From contig JABSOZ010000004.1 in assembly GCA_013215295.1 (NCBI GenBank), forward strand, positions 62,001-126,000: DNA of 64,000 nt. The letters run 5' to 3'. This DNA is from Colwellia sp. Lineage in GTDB: Bacteria > Pseudomonadota > Gammaproteobacteria > Enterobacterales > Alteromonadaceae. The notes under the pieces are model-generated. The model was not told the DNA's origin. It worked only from the letters and a program-made list of their open reading frames with translations, and did not search any database. This document shows, piece after piece, positions 19,191-27,940 of the stretch (the stretch's first letter is position 1; each line of letters starts with the position of its first letter). The position numbers and the translations under genes are program-made.

Positions 19191-21938
19191 TTAGTTAGAT
19201 AGTTCACTTTTTCTCTTTATTTGCGTGGCTGATACACCCGTTATTCCGCTCAATATCCGTTTAGCTTCTTCTGTGTTTTTATTTGCTAATAACGTTTCCG
19301 CATAGTTTAACGCAATATCAATGTTTTTCCCTTTAGATAACTCATAGGCCTCTTTTGCTTTTGCTAATGCCTCTGGTTTTTTATCCGACTTCAGTAAAGC
19401 CTGAGCATAAGTATCAACAACATTAGGGATCTCCGCATTTAGCCCATAAGCTTGCTTTGAATACTTTAACGCCTGAAAAAATTGACCTTGTTCCATATAA
19501 AGCCAAGACAAGTTATTTAAGACCACAACGTTTGTCGGTATTATTTTGATAAGTTTTTCATACTCTACAATGGCTTTATTTTGGTGTTCGGCTAAATACA
19601 TGTTGGCTAAATTTAAGCTTACTCTTGGATGAATTTTATTATCTATTTCTTCCTCTCTGGAAAACTCCTCTAACAATTCAATAGCTTCTACTTTTTGATT
19701 GTTTCCTTCGAAAGCAAAAGCAAGGTATGTTGCGTTAAGACTACTAGGTTTTGCCGTATATTGTTGCTGTAAAGGAGGTATCGCTTCTGCAAACTTTCTC
19801 TCAAGTAAAAAAATTCGACCAGTAATACCCGCAAGTAAGTCTTTATTAACCTCAAATTGTGCTAATTCTTTGAATAAGCTTTTAGCATCTGAACTACGGT
19901 TATTATTCAATAAGACCTGCATTTTAACTAAATGGAGCATCAAATTATTCGGATGCCTTTCATTCGCTTTTTGTAAAACTCTTAACGCCCTATCTGGTGA
20001 TTTTTTATTGGTCCAATAATTTGCTAACAAAAACGAAGACTCAATATGATAAGGATTGGTTTTCTGCCATTGATCTAATATAGAATAAACATCTTTCCCA
20101 TCTGGATTTTTTGCATTAACTGCCAGCAGTAATTGCCAATAACGTTTTGGCGTTCTAACATTTATTGAATAACTATCTAATACTGAACTAGCTTGCTTAA
20201 ATTGCTCTAAATAGATGAGCGCTTCAGCCAATAAAACACCGTACTTAATATCACCTGCATTTTTTTGTTGAGCCTGAACAATAAGGTTTAATCCTTCATC
20301 ATTCTTGTGAAAATCAAAATATTGACTCAGAATTTGAATGTTATCTGGATGAACTTTAACCGCATTCTCCGTTAACAATGTTGCCTGTTCGTTATCTTTT
20401 CGGAAACTGGCAAGCTGCACTTGTTGAATGAGTGCATAAACGTTATCAGGTTCTATCTGTAAGCTTTTTTCTAATGCAGTTTCACCTTTCTCAAATTCAT
20501 TACTTTTGAAATGTATAGCGGCTTGTAAGTTATATCCTCCTGCTTTTTCTGGATATTGTTCCAACCATTTTTCAGCTATTTTAGTTGCTCGAGGTATATT
20601 TCCCGACTTGATTGAACTAAAAGCCAACATAAGCTCAGCAGAAACTAATTCTGGATTTTTCTGCAATGCCAATTCTAATTTATCGATACCTGAAGGGTCG
20701 TTCATCATCAACTTCAATACACCAACTCGTGCGATTTCTTCAGCCGTCATATCTGTTGAGTTTGAAACATAACTGGCCATTTCCTGTGCTTTTTCGTATG
20801 CGCCAACCTCTAATAACTCATAACTCAGTGTTGCTAAAAACTGAGTGTCTTCTTTATTTGTTGAATCATAACCATTTAATGTTTCACTAATATCATCAAT
20901 CAAACCTAACTGTAATTGACTTACCGCGAGCATTCTTCTCGCGGGATTATCTGATGAGAGATAAGGAAGTATATCTTTTAAATTATTGACACTTTGTTGA
21001 TGGTTTTGTAAATAAAATGCACTTGCCCCTGCAATTAATTTCAAACTAAGAGAATTAAAACCAGAACTTAACGATTGATTTGCAAAACGGCTTGCTGCTT
21101 TATAATCTTTATCTTCAAAACGTGCATTTGCTTTAATATAGAGTAAAAATGGCTGTGTTGGCACATTGGCAAGAATAGTATCGGCAATAGCTTCAGCCTC
21201 TTTATATTGACCATTTTTCAACAGTGAATCTGCGATAAACAACTGAACCTTGCCTGAGTTTGGTTGGATTGCTTGGTATTGCTGAAAACTTGTAACCGCT
21301 AAAGCGTAATCTTTTTGAACAGTTGCAATTTGGCCTTGTAGCATCAATGCATCAGCATTATTTGAATTTGTCGCTAAAATACGCGCAATGAGATTACTTG
21401 CAGATTCAGTGTTTTGTTTTGAAAACTCTAAATAGGCACTCGCTAAAAGGCTGTATCCATCAGATCCAAACAGTGACATTGCTGAGTCAACTGTAGCTTG
21501 AGCAAGGTCATTATCGCCCGTTCTTAATGATGCCATTGTTTTATATGCAATATATTGAGTACTTCGTTGGGATAAAGACGCTTCTTGTTTGGCAAGCTCT
21601 AAAATATCACTATCTGATCCGGTTAACATATATGCTCTAGCCAACAAGGGTATAACTTTTTCAATAGAATATTTTAATTTGTTAGCGCGTTCTAACTCTT
21701 TTACCGCACCTTCCGCATTACCTGCACTGAGATATAACCGACCTAATAGAAATCTAGCACGTGCATTGTCAACTTCAATCTTGAGTGCATTTTTTAATGA
21801 AATAATAGCAGCGCTGTTTTGTTTTTCTAAAATGGCACTCTCGGCTTTAGCTATATAGGTTTGTGCCGACTCGTTGTCGGAACATGCTGATAAAACCAAA
21901 ACAACACTTATACATATTATCGACTTTAAAAATTTCAT
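19191..21938 (-). CDS. prsT: PEP-CTERM system TPR-repeat lipoprotein PrsT (copy 1)
   Basis: A 915-residue lipoprotein made almost wholly of tetratricopeptide repeats. The signal peptide ends in the lipobox LSAC (about 16-19), so the mature protein is lipid-anchored. The first repeat region (about 27-90: A-I-I-S-L-K-N-A-L, then A-R-F-L-L-G-R-L-Y-L) and the length match PrsT, a hallmark of XrtA loci. PrsT is thought to help assembly or export of the polysaccharide; its exact job is not known. A second, diverged copy lies at 27941-30598. Confidence 0.88.
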   Translation of the reverse strand: MKFLKSIICISVVLVLSACSDNESAQTYIAKAESAILEKQNSAAIISLKNALKIEVDNARARFLLGRLYLSAGNAEGAVKELERANKLKYSIEKVIPLLARAYMLTGSDSDILELAKQEASLSQRSTQYIAYKTMASLRTGDNDLAQATVDSAMSLFGSDGYSLLASAYLEFSKQNTESASNLIARILATNSNNADALMLQGQIATVQKDYALAVTSFQQYQAIQPNSGKVQLFIADSLLKNGQYKEAEAIADTILANVPTQPFLLYIKANARFEDKDYKAASRFANQSLSSGFNSLSLKLIAGASAFYLQNHQQSVNNLKDILPYLSSDNPARRMLAVSQLQLGLIDDISETLNGYDSTNKEDTQFLATLSYELLEVGAYEKAQEMASYVSNSTDMTAEEIARVGVLKLMMNDPSGIDKLELALQKNPELVSAELMLAFSSIKSGNIPRATKIAEKWLEQYPEKAGGYNLQAAIHFKSNEFEKGETALEKSLQIEPDNVYALIQQVQLASFRKDNEQATLLTENAVKVHPDNIQILSQYFDFHKNDEGLNLIVQAQQKNAGDIKYGVLLAEALIYLEQFKQASSVLDSYSINVRTPKRYWQLLLAVNAKNPDGKDVYSILDQWQKTNPYHIESSFLLANYWTNKKSPDRALRVLQKANERHPNNLMLHLVKMQVLLNNNRSSDAKSLFKELAQFEVNKDLLAGITGRIFLLERKFAEAIPPLQQQYTAKPSSLNATYLAFAFEGNNQKVEAIELLEEFSREEEIDNKIHPRVSLNLANMYLAEHQNKAIVEYEKLIKIIPTNVVVLNNLSWLYMEQGQFFQALKYSKQAYGLNAEIPNVVDTYAQALLKSDKKPEALAKAKEAYELSKGKNIDIALNYAETLLANKNTEEAKRILSGITGVSATQIKRKSELSN

Positions 21939-22117
21939 TAAACTTCCTGTATTTTACTTGCTGTGTTCATTACTTGAGTATGATAATAAAGCATAAATAT
22001 ATCTTTTAATATGAAATATAAATAATCACACCTGAATATAAATATATATGACAAATGCTTATATCGTGTGTATTGTTATTTTGAAAAAACAACTCTATAA
22101 ATAAAAAGGAATTTATT

Positions 22118-22990
22118 ATGTTTAAAATATTAGGCTTTATTGTCCCCGTACTCTTATGTTCACTATCTGTTTCTGCAAAAATCAAAATTGAGAAACACCA
22201 ACTTCCCATCATTAATTACGTAAGTATACCCGTTCAAACACCTGAAATAAGTTGGGTAGTTTCTGCAAAATTAAGAATTCCGCGGTCAGATAATTCAACA
22301 AGAATGCCAGCAGTCGTTATTATGCATAGTTCTGGCGGTATAGACAGTACCGGTGATTTTTACGCAAAGTCACTTAATAACAATGGGATAGTAACCATTG
22401 AACTTGATCTTTGGGGAGCTCGTAACCTTGCAGGAGGTACCGACAGACCTGCCAGCCCACAAGAAACACTGCCTGATGCTATTGCTGCATTACACTATTT
22501 AGCATCTAGACCAGATATAGACTCTTCTAAAATAGGTATTATCGGATTCTCTTGGGGAGGTGTTTTATCTATGTTGACGGCTACAGAACAATATATGGGC
22601 TTGACAGGTAGTTCTCTTCGATATGCCGCTCATGTTGCTCATTACCCTGTTTGTTGGGTATACAATAATGTTCCTGGTTTTGAGTTTGAAAATCTAACAG
22701 GTGCGCCTGTATTGATTCAAACAGGCCAACATGATGATTACGATTTACCTGATACCTGTTCAAACATGGTAAATAATTTGGGTGAAATAGATAAAGAGTT
22801 GACCAATCTAAACGTATATAAAAAAGCTTACCACGCATGGGATAGACTTGAACCTACCTTAATCATTGAAGATCCTTTTGCACACTTAGGTCAAGGAGGC
22901 ATAGTCACATTAAAACCTAATAAAAGACTTGCCGCTAAATCTCGTCGCAAAGCTGTAAAATTTTTCAACACAGCTTTTAATGACAATTAG
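22118..22990 (+). CDS. exported dienelactone hydrolase-like alpha/beta hydrolase
   Basis: A 290-residue protein with a signal peptide (about 1-20) and a dienelactone-hydrolase fold. The nucleophile elbow GFSWGG has Ser145 where true dienelactone hydrolases have Cys, so it is more likely an esterase. The Asp of the triad is probably in the G-Q-H-D-D-Y region and the His in A-Y-H-A-W-D. AAGGA precedes the ATG. It is divergent from prsT copy 1, but nothing shows that the two are functionally linked. Confidence 0.78.
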   Translation: MFKILGFIVPVLLCSLSVSAKIKIEKHQLPIINYVSIPVQTPEISWVVSAKLRIPRSDNSTRMPAVVIMHSSGGIDSTGDFYAKSLNNNGIVTIELDLWGARNLAGGTDRPASPQETLPDAIAALHYLASRPDIDSSKIGIIGFSWGGVLSMLTATEQYMGLTGSSLRYAAHVAHYPVCWVYNNVPGFEFENLTGAPVLIQTGQHDDYDLPDTCSNMVNNLGEIDKELTNLNVYKKAYHAWDRLEPTLIIEDPFAHLGQGGIVTLKPNKRLAAKSRRKAVKFFNTAFNDN

Positions 22991-23044
22991 TCTTATTGTT
23001 AATAAGTAGTAAGTATAGGTAATGACAATAAGTGCAATTTTCGG

Positions 23045-23070
23045 CCAGTTACTTTAATTAAAGTAATTGG
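23045..23070. repeat. 26-base near-perfect palindrome
   Basis: CCAGTTACTTTAA followed at once by its reverse complement with one mismatch. It lies 55 bases after the hydrolase gene and about 160 before the flavin oxidase start. It has no T run, so a binding site for a dimeric regulator is as likely as a transcript hairpin. Confidence 0.5.
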
Positions 23071-23228
23071 CAGTTATTATATAAAGGTAAACTTCTTCGA
23101 TTATTTCGACAAAAGTCACGGTAATTGGCCCTTGAACAACAAAATCGTAGATTTATTGTGTTAAAAATTCCAATAAAATTATTATGTCATATAATAATTT
23201 ACAATCTAACCATTCAAAAAGAGTCACT

Positions 23229-24854
23229 ATGAACAACCTAATTTCTCTATTAACGGCTATCGTAGGTCCAGACTACATTTTTTCTTCAAATGAACAAGTC
23301 GCTGAATATAATTTAGGTACTTTCCCGCATAAAAATAACAACAAAATCGTTATCAAGCCTGCAAATACAGCGCAAATACAGCAAATTGTTAAAACCATCA
23401 ATCAGTACAATTTGTCTAATGACGACGCAAATTTTTCGATTAATACTGTAAGTTCAGGAAAAAACTGGGGGTACTCTGCACAAGAGCCTAGTTTTGACAA
23501 TGCCATACTAATGAAGTTATCACGTATTAAAAAGCTCGATAATTACGATGACAAACAAGGCACCATAACATTAACACCTGGGGTGACTCAGCAAGATCTT
23601 TATGATTATTTGCAAGAACAAGGTGGAAAATTTTGGATGGACGCTACAGGCTCCTCTCCAGAATGTAGCATTATTGGTAATACTATGGAAAGAGGCTTTG
23701 GTCATACCGAATACGGTGACCATTTTAATAATGTATGTAGCTTTGAAGTTATATTAGCTGATGGCAGTATAATTAACACGGGTTTCAAACAGTTTTCAAA
23801 AAATGGTGTAGTACCGGTTGCCGCGGATTGTTACAAATGGGGCATTGGTCCTTATATAGATGGTTTATTCAGCCAATCAAACTTTGGTATTGTCACTAAA
23901 ATGACTTTATGGCTTATGCCAAAACCTGAACATTTTGAAGCGTTTTTTATCAGTATTAAAGACGAAGATAAAATAGCTGACTTAATAGATGCACTGCAGC
24001 CCTTAAAATTAAATGGCATTATTAAAAGCTCAGCTCATATTGGTAACGATCATAAAGCAATTCAAGCACTCAGCTTTTACCCGTGGAAAAAAGCTAAAAA
24101 TCAAACGCCATTACCAGAATCCATCAAAAACACATTAAAAAAGAAGTTTATGGTTAATGCTTGGAGTGTATCTGGGGCATTCTACGGCACAAAGGCTGAA
24201 GTTAAAGTCTGGAAAAAAATACTTAAACAGGCCATTAAAGGTGTCACAACTGATATTAAATTTATCGACCAGTCAACTTTAAGCTTAGCGATGAAATTTA
24301 AAGGGATACTGAGTCTATTTACCGGGATAGATTTCAATACAAATATTCCACTCCTTGAGAAAGTGTTTCGCCTTAAACAAGGTATTCCCACTAATTATTT
24401 TATTCCAAGCACTTATTGGCGAAAGAAAACGCCACCCAAGACTATCGATGGATTAGATCCCACTCAAGATAACGTCGGACTATTATGGTTAGCCCCAATA
24501 GCACCCATTGATGGCCAACACGTAAAAAGAATGGTTGAAATTATTAACACTATTCAAATTAAATATGGCTATGAACCTGGATTATCTATTACCTTGTTAA
24601 CCGAGCGTACTTTAGATTGCGTAGTATCATTGGTTTTTGATCGTGATATAGAAGGTGAGGATATTAAAGCATTGGCGTGTCATGATGAGATGTTTGAATC
24701 GCTGACCAATGAAGGTTACTTTCCTTATAGACTGTCGAGCCATGCACATGAAAGATTTTCTGAAATAGAGAGTAGCTTGTCCCCTGTGTTAAAATCCATA
24801 AAGCAGCAGTTAGATCCTGAAAATTTACTATCACCTAAAAAATACAATATTTAG
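23229..24854 (+). CDS. FAD-linked oxidase, VAO/4-cresol dehydrogenase type
   Basis: A 541-residue flavoprotein. The N-terminal half is the PCMH-type FAD-binding domain (I-K-P-A-N-T-A, S-S-G-K-N-W-G-Y, L-T-P-G-V-T, G-N-T-M-E-R-G-F-G-H-T), and the C-terminal half resembles the substrate domain of vanillyl-alcohol oxidase and 4-cresol dehydrogenase. I chose ATG 23229, which has AAGAG upstream; the frame is open to ATG 23184, which has no ribosome site. The motif G-F-G-H-T-E-Y-G fits p-cresol methylhydroxylase/VAO-type enzymes that oxidise phenolic substrates. The true substrate is unknown, and so is any link to the XrtA genes around it. Confidence 0.78.
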   Translation: MNNLISLLTAIVGPDYIFSSNEQVAEYNLGTFPHKNNNKIVIKPANTAQIQQIVKTINQYNLSNDDANFSINTVSSGKNWGYSAQEPSFDNAILMKLSRIKKLDNYDDKQGTITLTPGVTQQDLYDYLQEQGGKFWMDATGSSPECSIIGNTMERGFGHTEYGDHFNNVCSFEVILADGSIINTGFKQFSKNGVVPVAADCYKWGIGPYIDGLFSQSNFGIVTKMTLWLMPKPEHFEAFFISIKDEDKIADLIDALQPLKLNGIIKSSAHIGNDHKAIQALSFYPWKKAKNQTPLPESIKNTLKKKFMVNAWSVSGAFYGTKAEVKVWKKILKQAIKGVTTDIKFIDQSTLSLAMKFKGILSLFTGIDFNTNIPLLEKVFRLKQGIPTNYFIPSTYWRKKTPPKTIDGLDPTQDNVGLLWLAPIAPIDGQHVKRMVEIINTIQIKYGYEPGLSITLLTERTLDCVVSLVFDRDIEGEDIKALACHDEMFESLTNEGYFPYRLSSHAHERFSEIESSLSPVLKSIKQQLDPENLLSPKKYNI

Positions 24855-24932
24855 TGTCGGGTTTATTTACACCTATTATTCAGCCACGAAACAAAAACAA
24901 ATAAAAACAAGATAAAACAACAAGATATATAG

Positions 24933-24948
24933 TTGGCACAATAAAAGC
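24933..24948 (+). promoter_or_regulatory. sigma-54 promoter for the PEP-CTERM protein gene
   Basis: TTGGCAC (24933-24939) supplies a perfect -24 half. The -12 GC (24947-24948) stands exactly 10 bases after the GG, as required for RpoN. Transcription would begin near 24960. In XrtA systems PEP-CTERM genes are known to be driven by RpoN with the PrsK/PrsR two-component pair, so the position makes sense. Confidence 0.7.
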
Positions 24949-25006
24949 ATTACTATAATCAGAATTTAACTAATTACAGTATTCCAGATGGAATCGGAGA
25001 TTAACA

Positions 25007-25897
25007 ATGAAATTAACTAACTTAACAAAAGGCTTAGTTGCTGCAACTGCTCTTACAATGGCTTCATTTGGTGCTAACGCTTCAGTAATTGCAGAAGCTT
25101 CAATTGACGTAACAGACTTAACTGTTTCAATTTTTGATGCAAATGGAATCCAATTACTTCCATCAATAATTGATCCAGCTGGCTTTGGTCTAAACGACGT
25201 AAATATTTCGTTTAATGGTACAAGCGTAAGTACAACATTAAATGACAATACCGATGGTGACTCTTTTGATACTATAATTACTGATGTATTTGCTCCATTA
25301 GCCGTAAACTTAAACTCAAGCCAAACTGATGGTTTAAGTACCGCTGACGCAACTTCACAAATAATAGGTAACATATTTGCAGGTGGTGCAAATGGTAGTA
25401 CTAGTGGCTCTGTAGCTGTTTATGGAACCTCTACTGCTGACGCAAACTCTCAAATCATTAATAATTTACAAGCTTCATTTACATTTGGTCCTACTGTTGA
25501 CGGTTTCGCTAAAATCGATTTCTCTTGGTTTCTTGATACTTATGTTTCAGTATTTGACGAAGGTGGTGAAGGTGTTGCTGACTGGGGTTTAAACATATCT
25601 CTTAAAGAAACTGATTGTGGCTTTTCTTGTAATACATTATATGATTTCAACTTGAGTAGTCTATTAGGAGTGTCACAAACAGGTACTAAGAACTCTGTTG
25701 GTGATTTATGGGATGAATCAACCGGCGCTACAGAAAGCTCTGCAATGCTTGCATTAACAGCTGGCACAATTTATGAACTACAAATTTCACAAAGTTCAAA
25801 TGCTGCAGCACTTTCTGTACCAGAGCCAACTTCAATTGCAATATTTGGTTTAGGCCTATTAGGTTTGGCTGGCGCAGCACGTCGTCGTCAATCTTAA
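25007..25897 (+). CDS. PEP-CTERM sorting domain-containing protein
   Basis: A 296-residue exported protein. It has a signal peptide (cleavage near residue 25, A-N-A), a Thr/Ser/Asn-rich mature part with few charges, and at residues 271-296 the sorting signal: V-P-E-P-T-S, a hydrophobic helix, then A-R-R-R-Q. Exosortase should cut at the PEP motif. The central part holds a short repeated element (S-T-A-D-A-T-S-Q-I-I and S-T-A-D-A-N-S-Q-I-I). The only such substrate gene I found in the window. A GGAG ribosome site and a sigma-54 promoter precede it, and a strong terminator follows. Confidence 0.93.
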   Translation: MKLTNLTKGLVAATALTMASFGANASVIAEASIDVTDLTVSIFDANGIQLLPSIIDPAGFGLNDVNISFNGTSVSTTLNDNTDGDSFDTIITDVFAPLAVNLNSSQTDGLSTADATSQIIGNIFAGGANGSTSGSVAVYGTSTADANSQIINNLQASFTFGPTVDGFAKIDFSWFLDTYVSVFDEGGEGVADWGLNISLKETDCGFSCNTLYDFNLSSLLGVSQTGTKNSVGDLWDESTGATESSAMLALTAGTIYELQISQSSNAAALSVPEPTSIAIFGLGLLGLAGAARRRQS

Positions 25898-25970
25898 GTA
25901 GTAAAAATCTCTTATGAGTAATCCCAATAAGTTAAGCAATTTTAAGCCTAACTAATTTGTAAATAAGAGC

Positions 25971-26003
25971 AAAATCCAGTGATTGATATCACTGGATTTT
26001 TTT
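25971..26003 (+). terminator. rho-independent terminator of the PEP-CTERM gene
   Basis: A perfect 12-bp stem (AAAATCCAGTGA / TCACTGGATTTT) with a 6-base loop runs into a T tract. It lies 73 bases after the PEP-CTERM stop codon. Confidence 0.92.
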
Positions 26004-26592
26004 GTAGTTTTTTTAATTAACTCAATTCATGTTACTGAATATTCCCACCGCTAGAATACTTTCCATCTAAATAATCAATACTAGACATAATAGAAATGTG
26101 ATAGCTACGATTCTGAAACGCAAACGTCCATGGAATACATGCTTGAGCCGTTATCGATATAGCTCTAATTCATTAAGTCCTGATATGCCAATTATTCTAT
26201 CCGTTAAATAATATTCTACTAAGTGGATGTAATATATGCATCAAGTGGCATTACCCTATCTTGATAAACACACCAGCAATGAAATTGTGATACTAAACAT
26301 GTTCATTTTGAGTATTACCTTGAGTGGTGCTTTTGAATAGTGAAAGTAATTGCAAGTTCGTCAAAAAAAGCAGTGCAAGGTTCCCTCAAGTAGTAGTAGT
26401 ATCTTATTTGAACGAGGATTCACTCTTTAGAGTTATTGCTCTCTGGCGAAATTAGACATATGCCAATTCCATTGGAAATAATAATCTGAATGTATTGAAC
26501 TTTTGAGTGGTAAGATATTTCATTCATTTAGCAATACTTTAATCGCGTAAGAACTTTAATAGATTATATGAGATGAGGTCAATTCTAAATAT
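26004..26592. other. gene-free stretch
   Basis: About 590 bases with stops in every frame and no recognisable product. It may be eroded coding sequence, but I could not match any part to a family. Confidence 0.4.
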
Positions 26593-26624
26593 TTACCGAG
26601 GCTAAATTACTTTAGTCTCGGTAA
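26593..26624. repeat. 14-bp stem inverted repeat, probable original prsT terminator hairpin
   Basis: TTACCGAG-G-CTAAA / TTTAG-T-CTCGGTAA around a 4-base loop, with one wobble pair. It lies just outside the IS element. With the element and one target copy removed, it would stand about 11 bases after the second prsT stop on the minus strand. There is no T run on its far side, so it may be a hairpin or stabiliser more than a strong terminator. Confidence 0.5.
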
Positions 26625-26626
26625 GT

Positions 26627-26634
26627 AAAAAACT
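26627..26634. repeat. target-site duplication, left copy
   Basis: AAAAAACT, identical to 27932-27939 on the other side of the IS256-family element. An 8-base duplication is the usual size for this IS family. Confidence 0.9.
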
Positions 26635-27931
26635 GAGCCTGTAACAGATTTTGTGTAACTGCCAGTTTTAAATAAAGTCCTTTAAACGATCTTCGAATTC
26701 AATCATAAATCGATTCAAGGCCGTTTTCCAGTTTCTTATCGGCATCGTCCATTTCTTGGATGCCGCATATCGCAAGATAAACGACTTTCCTCGCTGAATC
26801 ATCAGAGGGAAACAACTTACGTTTTTTAATCGCTTTTCGAATAACACTATTCAGTGATTCTATAGCATTCGTTGTGTAGATAGCTTTGCGAATGTCTTGA
26901 GGGTATTTAAATAACGTATTTAGGTTGCTCCAATGTGCGCGCCAAGAGCGGCTGATTTGTGGATATTTATCATCCCAGCGTGAGCAGAAGCTATCGAGTT
27001 CAAGCAGTGCCTCTTCTTCTGTCACTGATTGATATATACGTTTTAAATCAGCGGTGACAGCCTTGTAATCTTTCCAGGGCACATACTTCATCGAATTTCG
27101 CACCATATGAACGATACATAGCTGGACTTGAGTTTGAGGGAATACGGTATTAATTGCTTCAGGAAAACCTTTAAGGCCATCAACACAAGCAATTAGGATG
27201 TCATTCACTCCTCGGTTTTGCAGTTCAGTCAGTACGTTCAACCAGAACTTAGCCCCTTCATTCTCGGATATCCACATGCCGAGAAGTTCTTTATGACCTT
27301 CGATGTTTACTCCTAAAGCGAGATAAATGGCTTTATTAATAACGTGTTTGTCTTGTCTAATTTTAACGACTAAACAGTCAAGGTAAACAATGGGACAGAC
27401 TGAATCTAAAGGTCTGGCTTGCCACTCTATGACTTGCTCTATCACGGCATTAGTGACACGAGATATCAGTGTGGGTGAGATATCGGCATCATACATTTCT
27501 TTGAACGTATCAACGATTTCTCTGATTGTCATGCCTTTGGCATACAGTTATAAGATTTTATCGTCCATTGACGTAAACCGCGTTTGGTTATTTTTCACTA
27601 ATTTAGGTTCAAAGCTTCCTTCTCTATCGCGGGGTGTTTCAAGGTCAACTTGACCATCTTCAGTGCGAATAGACTTAGAGTAGTAGCCATTTCGGCTATT
27701 GTTCGTGGTGGATTTCTCATGAAGTGCAGACTTCAAGCTCAGCGTTTAAAGACGCTTCAACGGTTATCTTGGTTAATATTCTACGAAAGTCTGTTAAGTC
27801 TTGCTCGGACTTAATACCTTTGGCTGCTTGCTTAGCAAATACTTCGAGTACTTTCTTATTCATAGTCTGCCTATCCTAAACCCTATATGGGTATTAATGA
27901 TAGGCAGTTACACAGATTTTGTTACAGGGTC
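26635..27931 (-). mobile_element. IS256-family insertion sequence, inactivated
   Basis: A 1297-base element. The ends are inverted repeats of 29 bases with 4 mismatches (26635-26663 and 27903-27931), each beginning with CCTGTAAC-like sequence just inside the border. They are flanked by an exact 8-base duplication, AAAAAACT. The interior is a single transposase gene on the minus strand with three lesions. The element landed one base after the stop codon of prsT copy 2, so it did not break that gene. Confidence 0.93.
26668..27863 (-). pseudogene. IS256-family transposase, broken by one stop and two frameshifts
   Basis: Reading from ATG 27863, the protein begins M-N-K-K-V-L-E-V-F and then shifts frame near 27730, where the A-E-L region breaks. 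The second segment (27736-27548) ends at an in-frame TAA (K-I-L-stop-L-Y-A-K-G-M) that has replaced a sense codon. The main segment (27532-26699) keeps the DDE catalytic core: the Asp in Y-L-D-C-L, the Asp in C-V-D-G-L-K-G-F and the Glu in T-N-A-I-E-S. Near the end another shift hides the family tail (N-R-F-M-I-E-F-E-D-R-L), which is still readable in the other frame. The product cannot be full length. Confidence 0.92.
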
Positions 27932-27939
27932 AAAAAACT
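27932..27939. repeat. target-site duplication, right copy
   Basis: AAAAAACT, identical to 26627-26634. It is one base away from the stop codon of prsT copy 2. Confidence 0.9.
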
Positions 27940-27940
27940 T

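Noticed and set aside
21939-22117. Sigma-54 promoter for prsT copy 1
   Set aside because: No GG-N10-GC pair in either direction in this gap.
24970-25374. Open frame of 134 codons on the minus strand
   Set aside because: Antisense to the signal-peptide end of the PEP-CTERM gene, which has its own promoter, ribosome site and terminator.
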